Source: Anaeromassilibacillus sp. An200
Lineage (GTDB): Bacteria; Bacillota; Clostridia; Oscillospirales; Acutalibacteraceae
Reading direction: 5' to 3'
Assembly: GCF_002160025.1 (NCBI RefSeq)
Contig: NZ_NFJU01000001.1
Coordinates: 185,700-249,699 of the forward strand
DNA: 64,000 bases
The translations under genes and the position numbers were made by a program. A model generated the notes under the pieces. The model was not told the origin of the DNA, ran no database searches, and saw only the letters and a program-made list of their open reading frames with translations. Shown piece by piece: positions 14,915 to 24,933 of this stretch; positions within the stretch are counted from its first letter, which is position 1, and each line of letters starts with the position of its first letter.

Positions 14915-17707
14915 TTATTCCATTACAGATGCGCAGCGGCTGCAAAGATCCGGATGCTCCGCAGATGTGCCGACTGTATTGCTGTAGCACCAGCAGCGGG
15001 CGCACTTCTCACCCTCTGCATGGGATACGGTCATGGAAAGTCCGGGAACCGCCTCACCGGCGTGCTCACCCGTTCCTCCCTGCTCCACTTCAAGCTGCGA
15101 GACGATAAAGACTGGGATCAGCTCCTCCTTCATGGAAGAAATGAACTCATACAGCTCACCGTCGCAGAAAAGGCATACCTTTGCGTCAAGCGACGAACCG
15201 ATGACCTTCTCCTTACGGGCTGCTTCCAGAGCCTTCTTTACGTCGTCACGAATCTGATGGATGCGATCCCAGCGCGCGATAAAGCTCTCATCCACGGTAA
15301 TTCCGCTCGTGCGGGGCATCTCATTAAAGAGCACGCAGGCCGGATCCGCTGAAGCATCATGCGGCATGGCATGCCAGATTTCGTCGGAGGTGAACGCGAG
15401 GATCGGGGAAATCAGACGGGTGAGAGCGTCCAGAACGCGATACATGGCCGTCTGTGCCGCGCGGCGCGTCAGGCTGTCCGCCTTTTCCGTATAGAGACGA
15501 TCCTTTGCAACATCCAGATAGAAGTTCGACAGATCCACAACGCAGAAATTATGAACCGTATGATAGACCTGATGGAATTCGTACCCCTCATATCCCTCAT
15601 GGCAGCGCTGCATGACGCCTTCCAGCTTTTTCAGCACCCAGAGATCGATCGGGAACAGCTTCTCATCGGGAACCATATCGGTATTCGGATCGAAATCCTT
15701 GAGGTTGCCGAGAATAAAACGCGCGGTATTGCGGATCTTGCGATATGCGTCGGAAAGCTGCTTGAGGATTTCCTTGGAAATACGAATATCCGCATGGTAA
15801 TCAGAGGAAGCCACCCACAGACGCAGGATATCCGCGCCATACTGATCGATCACTTCCTGGGGATCGATTCCGTTGCCGGCGGATTTATGCATCTGTCGTC
15901 CCTCGCCGTCCACAACCCAGCCGTGCGTGACGACACTGCGGTACGGCGCCTGGCCGCGCCATGCAACAGACGTCAGCAGAGAGGACTGGAACCAGCCGCG
16001 GTACTGATCCGCACCTTCCAGATAGAGGTCCGCCGGCCAGTGCAGCTCCGGCCGCTGATCGGCCACAGCCGCATGCGTAACGCCGGAGTCGAACCAGACG
16101 TCCATAATATCGCGCTCTTTTTCAAACGATGTGCAGCCGCACTTTTTGCAGGCCGTCCCGGCGGGCAGAAGCTCAGACTCCGGCTTTGCATACCAGGCGT
16201 CGGAGCCTTCCTGCGCAAAGATGGCGGAAATGTGCATCATCACATCCTTGTCGATCAGCGGCTCACCGCAGTCCTTGCAGTAGAAAATCGGGATCGGGAC
16301 ACCCCAGCGGCGCTGACGGGAAATACACCAATCCTTGCGATCCTCCACCATCGCGGTGATACGATCGCGGCCCCATCCGGGAATCCACTGTACCTTATTG
16401 ATCTCTTCGACAGCTTTTTCCTTGATCGCGTCCACAGAGCAGAACCACTGCTCTGTCGCACGGAACAGAATCGGGTTCTTGCAGCGCCAGCAGTGCGGAT
16501 ACTGGTGAACGATCCGCTGGGTTGCCAGCATGGCGCCCGTCTCCTCCAGATGCGCGCCGATCACCTTATTGGCCTCCGAGGTGGTCAGACCGGCAAACTG
16601 TCCGGCCTCCGCCGTCAGGCGGCCATCGGCGTCCACCGGCACCACAATCTCGATTTCCGGATACTTCTTGCAGATATCGAAGTCCTCTACACCGAAGCCC
16701 GGAGCTGTGTGAACACAGCCCGTACCGCTTTCCAGGGTAACATGGTCGCCCACGATCACCAGGCTGGTACGATCGAGGAAGGGATGCTGCGCCTTCATAT
16801 ATTCCAGATCGCTTCCACGGAAGGAGGCGACTGTCTCATATTCCTCAATGCCCGCTGCCTTCATTGCATTCTCCGCGAGAGCCGCCGCCATCACATAATA
16901 TTCGTCACCGCAGCGCAGAAGGGAATATTCAAAATCGGGGCCAAGGCAGATTGCCAAGTTGCCCGGCAGCGTCCAGGTTGTCGTCGTCCAGATCACAAAG
17001 AACACTTTGGACGGATCAATGCCAAGAGCGGAAAAACGGCCCTTGTCGTCCACTGTGCGGAATTTGACATACACGGACACGCAAGGATCCTCGGCATATT
17101 CGATTTCTGCTTCAGCCAGCGCCGTCTTGCAGTCGGGGCACCAGTAAACCGGCTTGAGCCCTTTATAGATGTAACCCTTGGTTGCCATCTCAGAGAAAAT
17201 TTCAATCTGCTTGGCCTCAAAATCATGGGTCAGCGTGATATAGGGATGATCCCAATCACCAATGCCGCCCAAACGCTTGAACTGGTTGCGCTGCCCGTCC
17301 AGATACATCATGGCGAACTCGCGGCAAATCTTTCTGAGTTCCACGTCCGAAATGGTGGTGGAATTCCCCACACCCGCTTTCTTGCGGGCCTTCAGCTCCG
17401 TGGGAAGGCCGTGCGTATCCCAGCCCGGCACATAGGGGGCCTTGAAGCCGGCCATGTTGCGGTAGCGCACGATGAAATCCTTGAGCGTCTTATTCAGCGC
17501 CGTGCCGAGATGAATGTCGCCGTTGGCATACGGAGGGCCGTCATGCAGAACGAAAAGCGGCTTGCCTTCGTTCTTCTCCATCAGTTTCTCATAGATTCCA
17601 TCCTTCTCCCACTGCTCCAGCATGCCGGGCTCCCGTTTGGGAAGTCCCGCCTGCATGGCAAAATCCGTCTCGGGGAGGTTCAGCGTCTTTTTGTAATCCT
17701 GGGCCAT
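14915..17707 (-). CDS. ileS: Isoleucyl-tRNA synthetase
   Basis: Charges tRNA-Ile with isoleucine. The 930-residue class I synthetase shows the HIGH-type motif [15 protein letters not shown] near residue 66, the CP1 editing domain, the [12 protein letters not shown] sequence in the KMSKS position, the anticodon-binding domain ([15 protein letters not shown]) and a C-terminal zinc finger (CARCWCYSN...DLCSRC). The variant KMSKS loop is shared by many clostridial enzymes. No T-box is visible upstream; the gene lies 37 bases behind divIVA, as in other Firmicutes. Confidence 0.96.
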   Translation of the reverse strand: MAQDYKKTLNLPETDFAMQAGLPKREPGMLEQWEKDGIYEKLMEKNEGKPLFVLHDGPPYANGDIHLGTALNKTLKDFIVRYRNMAGFKAPYVPGWDTHGLPTELKARKKAGVGNSTTISDVELRKICREFAMMYLDGQRNQFKRLGGIGDWDHPYITLTHDFEAKQIEIFSEMATKGYIYKGLKPVYWCPDCKTALAEAEIEYAEDPCVSVYVKFRTVDDKGRFSALGIDPSKVFFVIWTTTTWTLPGNLAICLGPDFEYSLLRCGDEYYVMAAALAENAMKAAGIEEYETVASFRGSDLEYMKAQHPFLDRTSLVIVGDHVTLESGTGCVHTAPGFGVEDFDICKKYPEIEIVVPVDADGRLTAEAGQFAGLTTSEANKVIGAHLEETGAMLATQRIVHQYPHCWRCKNPILFRATEQWFCSVDAIKEKAVEEINKVQWIPGWGRDRITAMVEDRKDWCISRQRRWGVPIPIFYCKDCGEPLIDKDVMMHISAIFAQEGSDAWYAKPESELLPAGTACKKCGCTSFEKERDIMDVWFDSGVTHAAVADQRPELHWPADLYLEGADQYRGWFQSSLLTSVAWRGQAPYRSVVTHGWVVDGEGRQMHKSAGNGIDPQEVIDQYGADILRLWVASSDYHADIRISKEILKQLSDAYRKIRNTARFILGNLKDFDPNTDMVPDEKLFPIDLWVLKKLEGVMQRCHEGYEGYEFHQVYHTVHNFCVVDLSNFYLDVAKDRLYTEKADSLTRRAAQTAMYRVLDALTRLISPILAFTSDEIWHAMPHDASADPACVLFNEMPRTSGITVDESFIARWDRIHQIRDDVKKALEAARKEKVIGSSLDAKVCLFCDGELYEFISSMKEELIPVFIVSQLEVEQGGTGEHAGEAVPGLSMTVSHAEGEKCARCWCYSNTVGTSAEHPDLCSRCASVME

Positions 17708-17743
17708 GTCTTTTTCTCTCCTGTATTTGTAATATTGATTGCG

Positions 17744-18418
17744 TTAGAATTCATCAAAATTCGACACATTAGCCTGAAACTCCAGCGTCGGCTCCTGAAC
17801 CTCCTCAGGGACAGGCGTGGGGCGCTGTTCAAAGAAGGCAGGCTCAAGCTCCACCTGCTCCTCCTCGGGCGCATCCACCGCGGGTTCCGGGATGGAGGGC
17901 GCGGACTGAGGCGCGGGCTCTTCCTTCTTCTCCCCCGGAAGAGCGTCTATCAGCGTCAAATGGCGGCGATACATTTCCAAAAGCTGCGCGCGGAATTCCG
18001 CTACCTGCTTTTTCAAATCGGCCATCTGCTGCTTTTTCTGCTGGATTTGCTCCTCTGCTCCGGCGACAATGTGTTCCGCTTTGAGGTTCGCATCCTTGAG
18101 GATGATTTCAGCCTTGTGGCGCGCTTCCCGAATGGAAGCGTCTCCAAGCTTCTGCGCGCTGACGAGCGCGTTCTTGATCTCGTCCTCTTCGCTGCGGTAG
18201 TCCTCAATCTTTCCGGCCAGAAGCTCTATTTTCTTCTGCATCTGGCGTTTTTCTTCCTCGATGCGTTCCATCTCTTCCCGCTGCGCCAGACTCTTCTGCG
18301 TCAGCTCTTCCACTGTGTCCCGCACCTGATCGATAAAGGCGTCAACATCTTCCGGCCGGTAACCGGAGAAACCGGCCTTACGGAAGCTGACGTTTGTAAT
18401 ATCGTTCAACGAAAGCAT
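17744..18418 (-). CDS. divIVA: DivIVA-domain cell-division protein
   Basis: A 224-residue coiled-coil protein that recognises curved membrane at poles and septa. The N-terminal membrane-binding domain is typical (DITNVSFRKAGFSGYRPEDVDAF, near residue 5-27), followed by a long heptad-rich segment to about residue 140. The last third is Pro/Glu-rich (SAPSIPEPAVDAPEEEQVELEP) and probably disordered. It is placed between ylmH and ileS, the conserved ylm-cluster position. Confidence 0.92.
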   Translation of the reverse strand: MLSLNDITNVSFRKAGFSGYRPEDVDAFIDQVRDTVEELTQKSLAQREEMERIEEEKRQMQKKIELLAGKIEDYRSEEDEIKNALVSAQKLGDASIREARHKAEIILKDANLKAEHIVAGAEEQIQQKKQQMADLKKQVAEFRAQLLEMYRRHLTLIDALPGEKKEEPAPQSAPSIPEPAVDAPEEEQVELEPAFFEQRPTPVPEEVQEPTLEFQANVSNFDEF

Positions 18419-18463
18419 GCCCCTGCGTCCCCTTTCCCTGCTTTGATCCGTCCAAGCCGCTGC

Positions 18464-19216
18464 TCAGACATATTTTCTGCCTGTCAGGCAAAGCCGTCCC
18501 TTTTTTGTATAGGGTCCCAGGCGGTCAATCACAAATTTTCCTTTTCCCCTGACAGAAAGTTTTGCTCCTTCCTCCACCGGGCAGGAGACAGAGGTTTCCT
18601 CACGGTAATTGAGCGTCACCAATCCCGCGGCAATGGCTGCCGCAGCCTTTTCGCGGCTCAGACCTGCGAGCGCCGCTGTCACACAGTCCAAACGGGGAGA
18701 AGCCACCACAGCGGAAAGCTCCTCAAAACGGTGCGCCTGCGGAAATGGTTCTTCCGCTCCCTCCATCAGCTTTACGCCGGTACGCCCGATTTTCTCCGTC
18801 TGCCCGACAAGAAAAGACGCAACCTCCTCGCGCACAAAAAAGACCGCCCTGCCCTCTTCCAGCAGGATGTCTCCCAGCGCCTCCCTCTGGATCCCCCGGG
18901 AGAGCAGGCCGCCCAGAAAATCGCGATGCGAGAGGGCGTCCTCACGGCGAAAGCGCGCGGTGATCGCTGCCAGCGGAAAAGCGGACGGCTCCGGATCCAA
19001 ATAGGACGGAAACGCGCCGAACAGGACGCGCTCCGCCTCCTCGTGACCGCCCCACAGCAGGAAACGGTCAAAGCGCAGACGGCGCATCACACCACGCGCA
19101 ATCTCCGCTTCTCTTTCATCCAGAAAGCCTACGAAATGACATCTGTTTTTCTGTTCCGCCATCCTGACGGCGTCGGAAAGGCGAGCCGTCAGCACAGCAT
19201 CCTGGCCGGCTTCCAT
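18464..19216 (-). CDS. YlmH-type S4 RNA-binding protein
   Basis: A roughly 250-residue protein of the YlmH family: an N-terminal YlmH-specific domain (LLWGGHEEAERVLFG, DALSHRDFLGGLLSRGIQREALGDIL) and a C-terminal S4 domain (RLDCVTAALAGLSREKAAAAIAAGLV). YlmH has been linked to stalled 50S ribosome rescue and cell division. The ATG at 19216 sits four bases beyond the sepF stop; the in-frame ATG at 19243 would overlap sepF by 26 bases. It lies in the sepF-ylmH-divIVA order known from Bacillus and clostridia. Confidence 0.88.
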   Translation of the reverse strand: MEAGQDAVLTARLSDAVRMAEQKNRCHFVGFLDEREAEIARGVMRRLRFDRFLLWGGHEEAERVLFGAFPSYLDPEPSAFPLAAITARFRREDALSHRDFLGGLLSRGIQREALGDILLEEGRAVFFVREEVASFLVGQTEKIGRTGVKLMEGAEEPFPQAHRFEELSAVVASPRLDCVTAALAGLSREKAAAAIAAGLVTLNYREETSVSCPVEEGAKLSVRGKGKFVIDRLGPYTKKGRLCLTGRKYV

Positions 19217-19217
19217 C

Positions 19218-19688
19218 TTAATAGTAAGCTCCGTTGTTCTCAAGCTCGTCCATCAGATCGTCGCCTGTCAGATCCACATTGTAGGGAATAATAATATAGG
19301 TATTGGTTGCCACCCGCTTAATCTTACCACCGTTGGCATAGGCCACACCGGACAGGAAATCGATAATGCGGCGGGAAACATCCTTTTCCGTATTTTCCAG
19401 ATTCAGCACTACCGTGTGCATTTTCAAAAGCTCGTCCGCAATGGCGCGCGTCTCCTCGGCAAAATTCTGAGGCTTGAAGAGCACAACCTGAAGCTGAGCC
19501 GTTGCGTGAATATTGACGACCTTATTCCCGGAGGAAGCGGAAGAGGAATGTCTTGAGGTTTCTCTGTCCCGGGTTTCGATCGGGGTAATGTCCTCGTCTT
19601 CCTCGCGATCGTCCTCTTCATAATACTCATCGTACTCGTCGTCCGGAGGACTCCACATATTTTTAATTTTCTGTACAAACCCTGCCAT
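19218..19688 (-). CDS. sepF: Cell-division protein SepF
   Basis: A 156-residue FtsZ-binding protein that anchors the Z ring to the membrane and arranges FtsZ bundles. The N-terminal amphipathic helix MAGFVQKIKNMW is the membrane anchor, residues about 15-65 form an acidic, disordered linker (DDEYDEYYEEDDREEDED), and the DUF552 core follows (VVLFKPQNFAEETRAIADEL, VDFLSG-like RIIDFLSGVAYANGG). ATG 19688 is preceded by GGGAGG at nine bases; an upstream in-frame start at 19718 has no support. Confidence 0.93.
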   Translation of the reverse strand: MAGFVQKIKNMWSPPDDEYDEYYEEDDREEDEDITPIETRDRETSRHSSSASSGNKVVNIHATAQLQVVLFKPQNFAEETRAIADELLKMHTVVLNLENTEKDVSRRIIDFLSGVAYANGGKIKRVATNTYIIIPYNVDLTGDDLMDELENNGAYY

Positions 19689-19732
19689 GATCCAAACCTC
19701 CCGGCTGTCTAATTTCATCCCTCCAAAGGGAA

Positions 19733-20461
19733 TTAATGGTAATTTCTGGGACCAAACAGAGCAGAACCGACCCGCACCAGATTGGCGCCTGCCCGTACCG
19801 CATCCGCAAAGTCCGCCGACATGCCCATTGACAGATAATCCATAGTAATATTATCTATTCTTTTCTGCTTTATGTCAATAAAATATTGTGTCATTCTGGA
19901 AAAAAAGCGGATCGTCTCCTCTCTGGAAGCTTCCGCGGGCGGAATCGCCATCAAACCGCGCACATGGACACACGGCAGAACGGCGGCCTGTTCAAGCAGT
20001 TCCGGCAGCGCCTCGGGCAGAACACCCGATTTGTTTTCCTCGCGCCCGATGTTGACCTCCAGCAGAATATCCATCTGTGTACCCGCCTTTTCCGCCTGCC
20101 GCGAGATTTCCTGGGCCAGACGTACGCTGTCCACAGACTGAATCATGCTGACACGGCCGATCAGCTGGCGCACCTTGTTTGTCTGCAAATGGCCGATAAA
20201 CTGTACGTCCACCGGCGCATAGCCGTCGTATTTTTCACACAGCTCCTGCACCCGGTTTTCCCCGATGTGCCGGATTCCCAGCGCAATCCCGTGATTGATG
20301 ACCTCCACCGGGACCGTCTTTGTGGCCGCCAGCAGCGTCACCTCCTGCGGAGAGCGTCCGGAATCCAGGGCGGCCTTTTCCAGCTCGGCGCAAATCCTTT
20401 TATAGTTTTCTTCCACATCGCGGAATCTCTGTTCCAGCTCACTTGACAACCTTTCCGTCAT
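19733..20461 (-). CDS. YggS-type PLP-binding protein (PLP homeostasis)
   Basis: A 242-residue YggS/PROSC family protein that binds pyridoxal phosphate and affects vitamin B6 and amino-acid homeostasis; no catalytic reaction is known. The PLP lysine is in LLAATKTVP, and HIGENRVQELCEKYD and the C-terminal SMGMSADFADAVRAGANLVRVGSALFG segments are diagnostic. The ATG at 20461 begins 23 bases inside the end of the HlyD-like gene; an ATG at 20494 would overlap further. It precedes sepF as in the Bacillus ylm cluster. Confidence 0.9.
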   Translation of the reverse strand: MTERLSSELEQRFRDVEENYKRICAELEKAALDSGRSPQEVTLLAATKTVPVEVINHGIALGIRHIGENRVQELCEKYDGYAPVDVQFIGHLQTNKVRQLIGRVSMIQSVDSVRLAQEISRQAEKAGTQMDILLEVNIGREENKSGVLPEALPELLEQAAVLPCVHVRGLMAIPPAEASREETIRFFSRMTQYFIDIKQKRIDNITMDYLSMGMSADFADAVRAGANLVRVGSALFGPRNYH

Positions 20462-21737
20462 ACAAATCGGTCCCTTCCACCACAATTTCATCATAAAGCT
20501 GTACCGTCTCGGACGTCATCAGTTCCTCCGGATCCGGGTTCGGATCGCAGATTACATACGTTGAGGTGCTGTAAAGCGGGACGATCTGCCGGAAGACTAT
20601 CTCGCTTCCGTGCATCACATACACACCCTTGACCTCCCGCGTCTCCGTGGTTTCCTCCCCGTCCTCATTTTCCACCGTTCGGGTCACCTCCGCGAAATGC
20701 ACCGCCTTCTGGCTGACGCGGATGCCGCTGTACTCTGTCACGGAAACAGCGCAGGTTTCCGTGCGCAGCCGTGCAAGCTCTTCGTTCATCGTACTGCACT
20801 CCAGTACCACCGCCGCCTGCGACTCAATGCTTTCCTGATTGACTGCGCGGACAACAGCCGTTACGGAGCCGGAGGTGGCAAAGGGGAAGCTTAGAGAAAC
20901 AGCGTTCCCCTCTATAAATTTCATTGCATCCTCGGCGGAAACGACACAGACAAAGTACCATTTGAATTCCCTGCAGATTTTCCCCACCGCATCTGCCGGG
21001 GGAGAAACCTGCGTTTGCAGCTTTTCCTGATACTGCTCCGGTGTGATGGTGAGTATGGAGCTGTAGTCAAAGACGGACTCATAGCCGTCCACTTCACTGA
21101 TAAACGTCCCTGCGGATGGAGCCGTTATGGTACCCAGCACCTGACGGTTTGCGGTAAGCGCGTCCCGCTGCTGCGTCAGGGACGCAATCCGATCGTTGAA
21201 GTTGGCTACCTTGTTGGTTACAATTTGACGTTCATTGAGGACATACAGAAGATCCTCCCTCGGCTCATCCAGAGAATCATATTCCCCGGATGCAGATGTC
21301 TGCAGGAGCGCAATCAGCTTCTGACTGATCTGCTTGGTGAGAGAATCTTGATCCACTGCGTATGTACTGCCCGGAGAGGAAAGCTTTTGCAGCTGGGAAA
21401 TCTGAAGATTCAGCGTTTCAATCTGCTTCTGGGCGGCTGCGTCCTGCTCCGTTGCATAGAGCTCCGCAACCGTGCCGCCCTTGGAAACCTTACCGCCATC
21501 CTCCACCACATAGGTGATCACGCCGTTTGTCTGCTGCTGGATAACGCTCTCCTTGCGCACCGCTGTTCCGGTTGCCTGCACGATTTCGGCAGTTCCCGGA
21601 TCGTCCGCCTGCACATAAACGGCCACCTCGGTTTTCACAGAGGTATAGTTGGCGTTATACACCTGATACCCGATGTAAAAAAGAAGCAGAAAGGCGACGC
21701 AGAACGCTGCCAGCCTGCGGATCAACGGACTGTTCAA
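20439..21737 (-). CDS. HlyD-like single-span membrane protein
   Basis: A 432-residue protein with one N-terminal transmembrane helix (about residues 9-25) and a long extracytoplasmic part. A barrel-sandwich hybrid half-motif (NGVITYVVEDGGKVSKGGTVAELYA), a coiled coil (QKQIETLNLQISQLQKL) and a second half-motif (GTITAPSAGTFISEVDGYE) give it the build of an HlyD/membrane-fusion adaptor. The start is a TTG at 21737 whose first bases overlap the miaA stop (TTGA), with GTGAGG upstream. Its location between miaA and yggS-sepF suggests a cell-envelope or division role. No transporter partner is adjacent and no function is known. Confidence 0.8.
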   Translation of the reverse strand: MNSPLIRRLAAFCVAFLLLFYIGYQVYNANYTSVKTEVAVYVQADDPGTAEIVQATGTAVRKESVIQQQTNGVITYVVEDGGKVSKGGTVAELYATEQDAAAQKQIETLNLQISQLQKLSSPGSTYAVDQDSLTKQISQKLIALLQTSASGEYDSLDEPREDLLYVLNERQIVTNKVANFNDRIASLTQQRDALTANRQVLGTITAPSAGTFISEVDGYESVFDYSSILTITPEQYQEKLQTQVSPPADAVGKICREFKWYFVCVVSAEDAMKFIEGNAVSLSFPFATSGSVTAVVRAVNQESIESQAAVVLECSTMNEELARLRTETCAVSVTEYSGIRVSQKAVHFAEVTRTVENEDGEETTETREVKGVYVMHGSEIVFRQIVPLYSTSTYVICDPNPDPEELMTSETVQLYDEIVVEGTDLYDGKVVK

Positions 21738-22759
21738 ACCTCACGCTCCCTTTCCGCCGCCTGATTTCCAAAGCTTTTTTCTGGCACACCGGAATCCGGT
21801 TCCTCTTCATTATAACGAATCGACAGTTCTTTTGCAACTATGGAAGAAGTTTCCTGCAAAAGCAGATCGTCCGATACTCGATCCCGCTCGATCCAATGGA
21901 TCGCCTCCTCCCGGCGGAACCAGGTAAGCTGGCGCTTTGCATAGCGCCTTGTGCCCTGCCGCAGTCTGTCCGCGGCTTCTTCCAGTGAACATTCTCCCCT
22001 GAAGCAGGGAAAAAATTCCTTGCAGCCGATCGCCTGTTTGACTGTGGCTGCACCGGGAAATTCCATCAAGCGGCGCGCTTCGTCCAGCAAACCGTTTTCG
22101 AGCATCACACCGACGCGGCGGTTGATCCGATCGTACAGCAGGGAACGATCCGCATAGGTCAGACCAATCCAGCACGCTTGGTATGGAGAAGGCTCGCGTC
22201 TTGACTCTTCCCGCAGGCTGGCCATGGTTTTTCCCGTCAGCCGGCACAGTTCAAGAGCACGCACAATCCGCTTTACATCCCGGCGGGAAAGGCGTGCCGC
22301 TGTCTCCGGATCCAGACTGCGCAGCTCTTCCAAAAGAATGAGCGCCCCTTCCTGCTGTGCACGCTGCTCCAGCTCTGCGCGCAGTGCATTGTCCCGCGGT
22401 TCCTCTGAAAAGGAAATATTATGCAGAAGGGAGGATACATACAAGCCTGTCCCACCCACAACGATGGGCAGGTGCCCTCTCGCCCGGATCTCCCGGATAA
22501 CCTGACCGGCCAGCGTCACATAATCCGCCACACTGAACGGCTTGTCCCAGTCAAGAAACGCCAGCAGATGATGCGGCACACCACACATTTCCTCCTGAGA
22601 GGGCTGCGCCGTGCTGATGGGAAGCCCTCGGTAAATCTGCATGGAATCGGCAGACACCACCTCGCCGTCAAAACGCTGGGCCAGCCGAATAGCCAGCTCT
22701 GTTTTGCCGGAAGCTGTCGGCCCGACCACCGCGATCACCGGTATCATTTCCTTTTGCAT
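21734..22759 (-). CDS. miaA: tRNA dimethylallyltransferase
   Basis: Transfers a dimethylallyl group to A37 of tRNAs reading UNN codons; MiaB, encoded upstream in this cluster, then methylthiolates the product. The 341-residue protein shows the P-loop GPTASGKTELA at the N terminus, the DSMQIYRG motif near residue 37, GGTGLYVSSLLH, and the tRNA-binding helical insert. Its C terminus carries about 40 extra residues rich in charge. It lies 86 bases after mutL. Confidence 0.95.
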   Translation of the reverse strand: MQKEMIPVIAVVGPTASGKTELAIRLAQRFDGEVVSADSMQIYRGLPISTAQPSQEEMCGVPHHLLAFLDWDKPFSVADYVTLAGQVIREIRARGHLPIVVGGTGLYVSSLLHNISFSEEPRDNALRAELEQRAQQEGALILLEELRSLDPETAARLSRRDVKRIVRALELCRLTGKTMASLREESRREPSPYQACWIGLTYADRSLLYDRINRRVGVMLENGLLDEARRLMEFPGAATVKQAIGCKEFFPCFRGECSLEEAADRLRQGTRRYAKRQLTWFRREEAIHWIERDRVSDDLLLQETSSIVAKELSIRYNEEEPDSGVPEKSFGNQAAEREREV

Positions 22760-22845
22760 GGGTTCCCTCCCTTCTGAACCGTGCGGGCCTTACCTCTATC
22801 ATAGAACGAGAGGCCCGCGAAAAAAATCGAAATCTGACGGACATT

Positions 22846-24903
22846 TTATTGCAGCCTTCCAAACTGCTTTTCCAGATCCCGCCGCCTCATAACAATCGAA
22901 ACAGGACGGCCGTGCGGACAATAGCGGATTTCCGGATGGGCGGCAAGCTGGGCAGCCAGCGCCGTCAACTCTTCCTGTGACAGCTCGTCTCCCGCCTTGA
23001 TCGCCGCCCGGCAAGCGACATTGTGGTAAAGCCAGTCCAGCTTTTCCGTTGTCAGATCGGTTTTAGATCGTATGAGATAGCCCGCTATCTCCATCACGGC
23101 ATCCGCGATCCCCTCGCCCTCCAGAATCAGCGGGGCGGTGCGCACCAGCACCGTACCCGCACCGAAATCGTCAATTTCAAACCCGGCTTTCCGGCACAGC
23201 TCCCTAGCCTCCAAAACGGCGGCGTACTCATTTTTTTCAAGTGTCACGGAAACGGGCTCGAGCAAAAGCTGGCAATCCGCGTCGCCGCGCTCAGCTTTCA
23301 GCTTCTCATAGATCATCCGCTCGTGCGCCGCATGCTTGTCAATCCAGATCAGATCATCCCCGCTTTCGAGAATCACATAGGTACCGAAAGCCTCCCCTAC
23401 CAAGCGAAACGAGGGCTCCGGCTGTGTCTCTGGCTCCGGCGTTTGCTCCGGCTGTATCATGCTATCGGGTCTGGGTGTTTTCGAAAACCGCACCGTGTCC
23501 CCGGGCTGCGAATTGGAAAGAATGGAGAGCGCTGGAGCCTTCGGGAACGGCATTTGCTCTACGGACGGTTCCAAAACAGCATGAGGAGCGCCCTCCTTTG
23601 CAGGTGTCTCCGACGGCTCACTCTCTTTCGGATGAACCGGGCGGGCTACAGCAAAGTCCTCCTCTCTGTGCAGGGCGGCGGAGGAAAGAGAAAACTTTTC
23701 CCGAACGGTTCCATGCCCGCTGGACGAAAAGGGGCGGGACAGTTTTGGCACCGAGATTTCCGGCTCCGGACTATCCTCCCGCCGGGACGTTTGCTCCCTC
23801 ACATCTCTTGCCGGGCCTTCTGGATGCTCGGAGAGGGAAAGCTGGCGAACCTCCGGCCGGACTCCGGCAAAAACAGGAGGCCGCGTGATGGGAATTTGCG
23901 CCACACGCGGGGTATCACCCTCATTCAGCGCTGTTTTAACGCCGTGATACACACAGTCAAACAGCGGCTTTTCGTTGACAAAGCGCACCTCGATCTTTGC
24001 CGGGTGAACATTGACATCCACCGCGCGGCACGATACCGTCAAATGCAGGACACACGCAGGCATCTTCCCCACCATCAGGGAGCCCTTGAAGGCTTCCTCC
24101 AGAGCAACCATGGCGGTGCGGCTCTTGACGTAACGGCCGTTAAGGAAAAAATTCTGCATACTCCGATTGGGGCGCGCCGCCGCGGGACGGCTCACATAGC
24201 CTTTGACGGATGTGCCGCCATAGGTATAATCCACCGGAATCAGCCCTTGTGTAAATTCCCGGCCATAGACGGCATAGATTGCGGACTTGAGATCCCCATC
24301 ACCGGGCGTGTGGAGCGTTTCCTTTCCTTCACGCACAAAGCGGAAGGAAATTTCGGGATGCGAAAGCGCGATTTTATCCATTACGGACGCAACGGCATTG
24401 CCTTCCACAACATCCTTTTTCAGAAACTTCATACGTGCGGGCGTGTTGAAAAAAAGGTCCCGCACCACAATGGTAGTGCCCGCCGGACATCCGGCCTCTG
24501 TGTATTCCTCCTCCTCACCCCCGGCAATGACATAGCGCGTTCCTTCCAGCGCTTCCCCAACACGGGTGAGCAGTTCCACACGGGCCACCGCCGCGATGGA
24601 GGCAAGCGCCTCCCCGCGAAAGCCGAGCGTACCGATCCCCTCCAGATCCTCCTGGCTGTTTACCTTACTGGTGGCATGGCGGAGAAAGGCGGTCGGGACG
24701 TCCTCCGGCGCCATACCGCAGCCGTTATCAGTAATCCGCAGATAAGAAACGCCTCCATGCTGAATCTCCACAGTGACGGTGGTGGAACCAGCGTCCACCG
24801 CGTTTTCCAGAAGCTCCTTCACCACGGAGGCGGGGCGATCCACCACTTCGCCCGCCGCGATGAGCTCCGCCACCTGCTTTTCCAACACATGAATCCGTCC
24901 CAT
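22846..24903 (-). CDS. mutL: DNA mismatch repair protein MutL
   Basis: Mismatch-repair ATPase and endonuclease, 685 residues. The N-terminal GHKL ATPase has VVKELLENAVDAG, DNGCGM and GTLGFRGEAL-type motifs. A Pro/Glu/Ser-rich linker (about residues 335-480) leads to the C-terminal domain with the nicking motif DKHAAHERMIYEK and the zinc-site motif CPHGRP. These mark it as the MutH-independent type. ATG 24903 has AAAGGAGG six bases upstream; an in-frame ATG at 24927 lies before the ribosome-binding site. It follows mutS by 30 bases and is presumably co-transcribed. Confidence 0.95.
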   Translation of the reverse strand: MGRIHVLEKQVAELIAAGEVVDRPASVVKELLENAVDAGSTTVTVEIQHGGVSYLRITDNGCGMAPEDVPTAFLRHATSKVNSQEDLEGIGTLGFRGEALASIAAVARVELLTRVGEALEGTRYVIAGGEEEEYTEAGCPAGTTIVVRDLFFNTPARMKFLKKDVVEGNAVASVMDKIALSHPEISFRFVREGKETLHTPGDGDLKSAIYAVYGREFTQGLIPVDYTYGGTSVKGYVSRPAAARPNRSMQNFFLNGRYVKSRTAMVALEEAFKGSLMVGKMPACVLHLTVSCRAVDVNVHPAKIEVRFVNEKPLFDCVYHGVKTALNEGDTPRVAQIPITRPPVFAGVRPEVRQLSLSEHPEGPARDVREQTSRREDSPEPEISVPKLSRPFSSSGHGTVREKFSLSSAALHREEDFAVARPVHPKESEPSETPAKEGAPHAVLEPSVEQMPFPKAPALSILSNSQPGDTVRFSKTPRPDSMIQPEQTPEPETQPEPSFRLVGEAFGTYVILESGDDLIWIDKHAAHERMIYEKLKAERGDADCQLLLEPVSVTLEKNEYAAVLEARELCRKAGFEIDDFGAGTVLVRTAPLILEGEGIADAVMEIAGYLIRSKTDLTTEKLDWLYHNVACRAAIKAGDELSQEELTALAAQLAAHPEIRYCPHGRPVSIVMRRRDLEKQFGRLQ

Positions 24904-24933
24904 GGGCTCCTCCTTTGCTTTCGCCAAATGCCG

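Noticed and set aside
15359..19291. A 1310-codon open frame on the plus strand, antisense to ileS, divIVA and ylmH
   Set aside because: It lies opposite clear housekeeping genes, shows no recognisable domain and has the biased composition expected of an antisense shadow in GC-rich DNA.
22781..22819. GCGGGCCT/AGGCCCGC hairpin between mutL and miaA
   Set aside because: The stem is good but no T tract follows in either direction, so it is not called a terminator.
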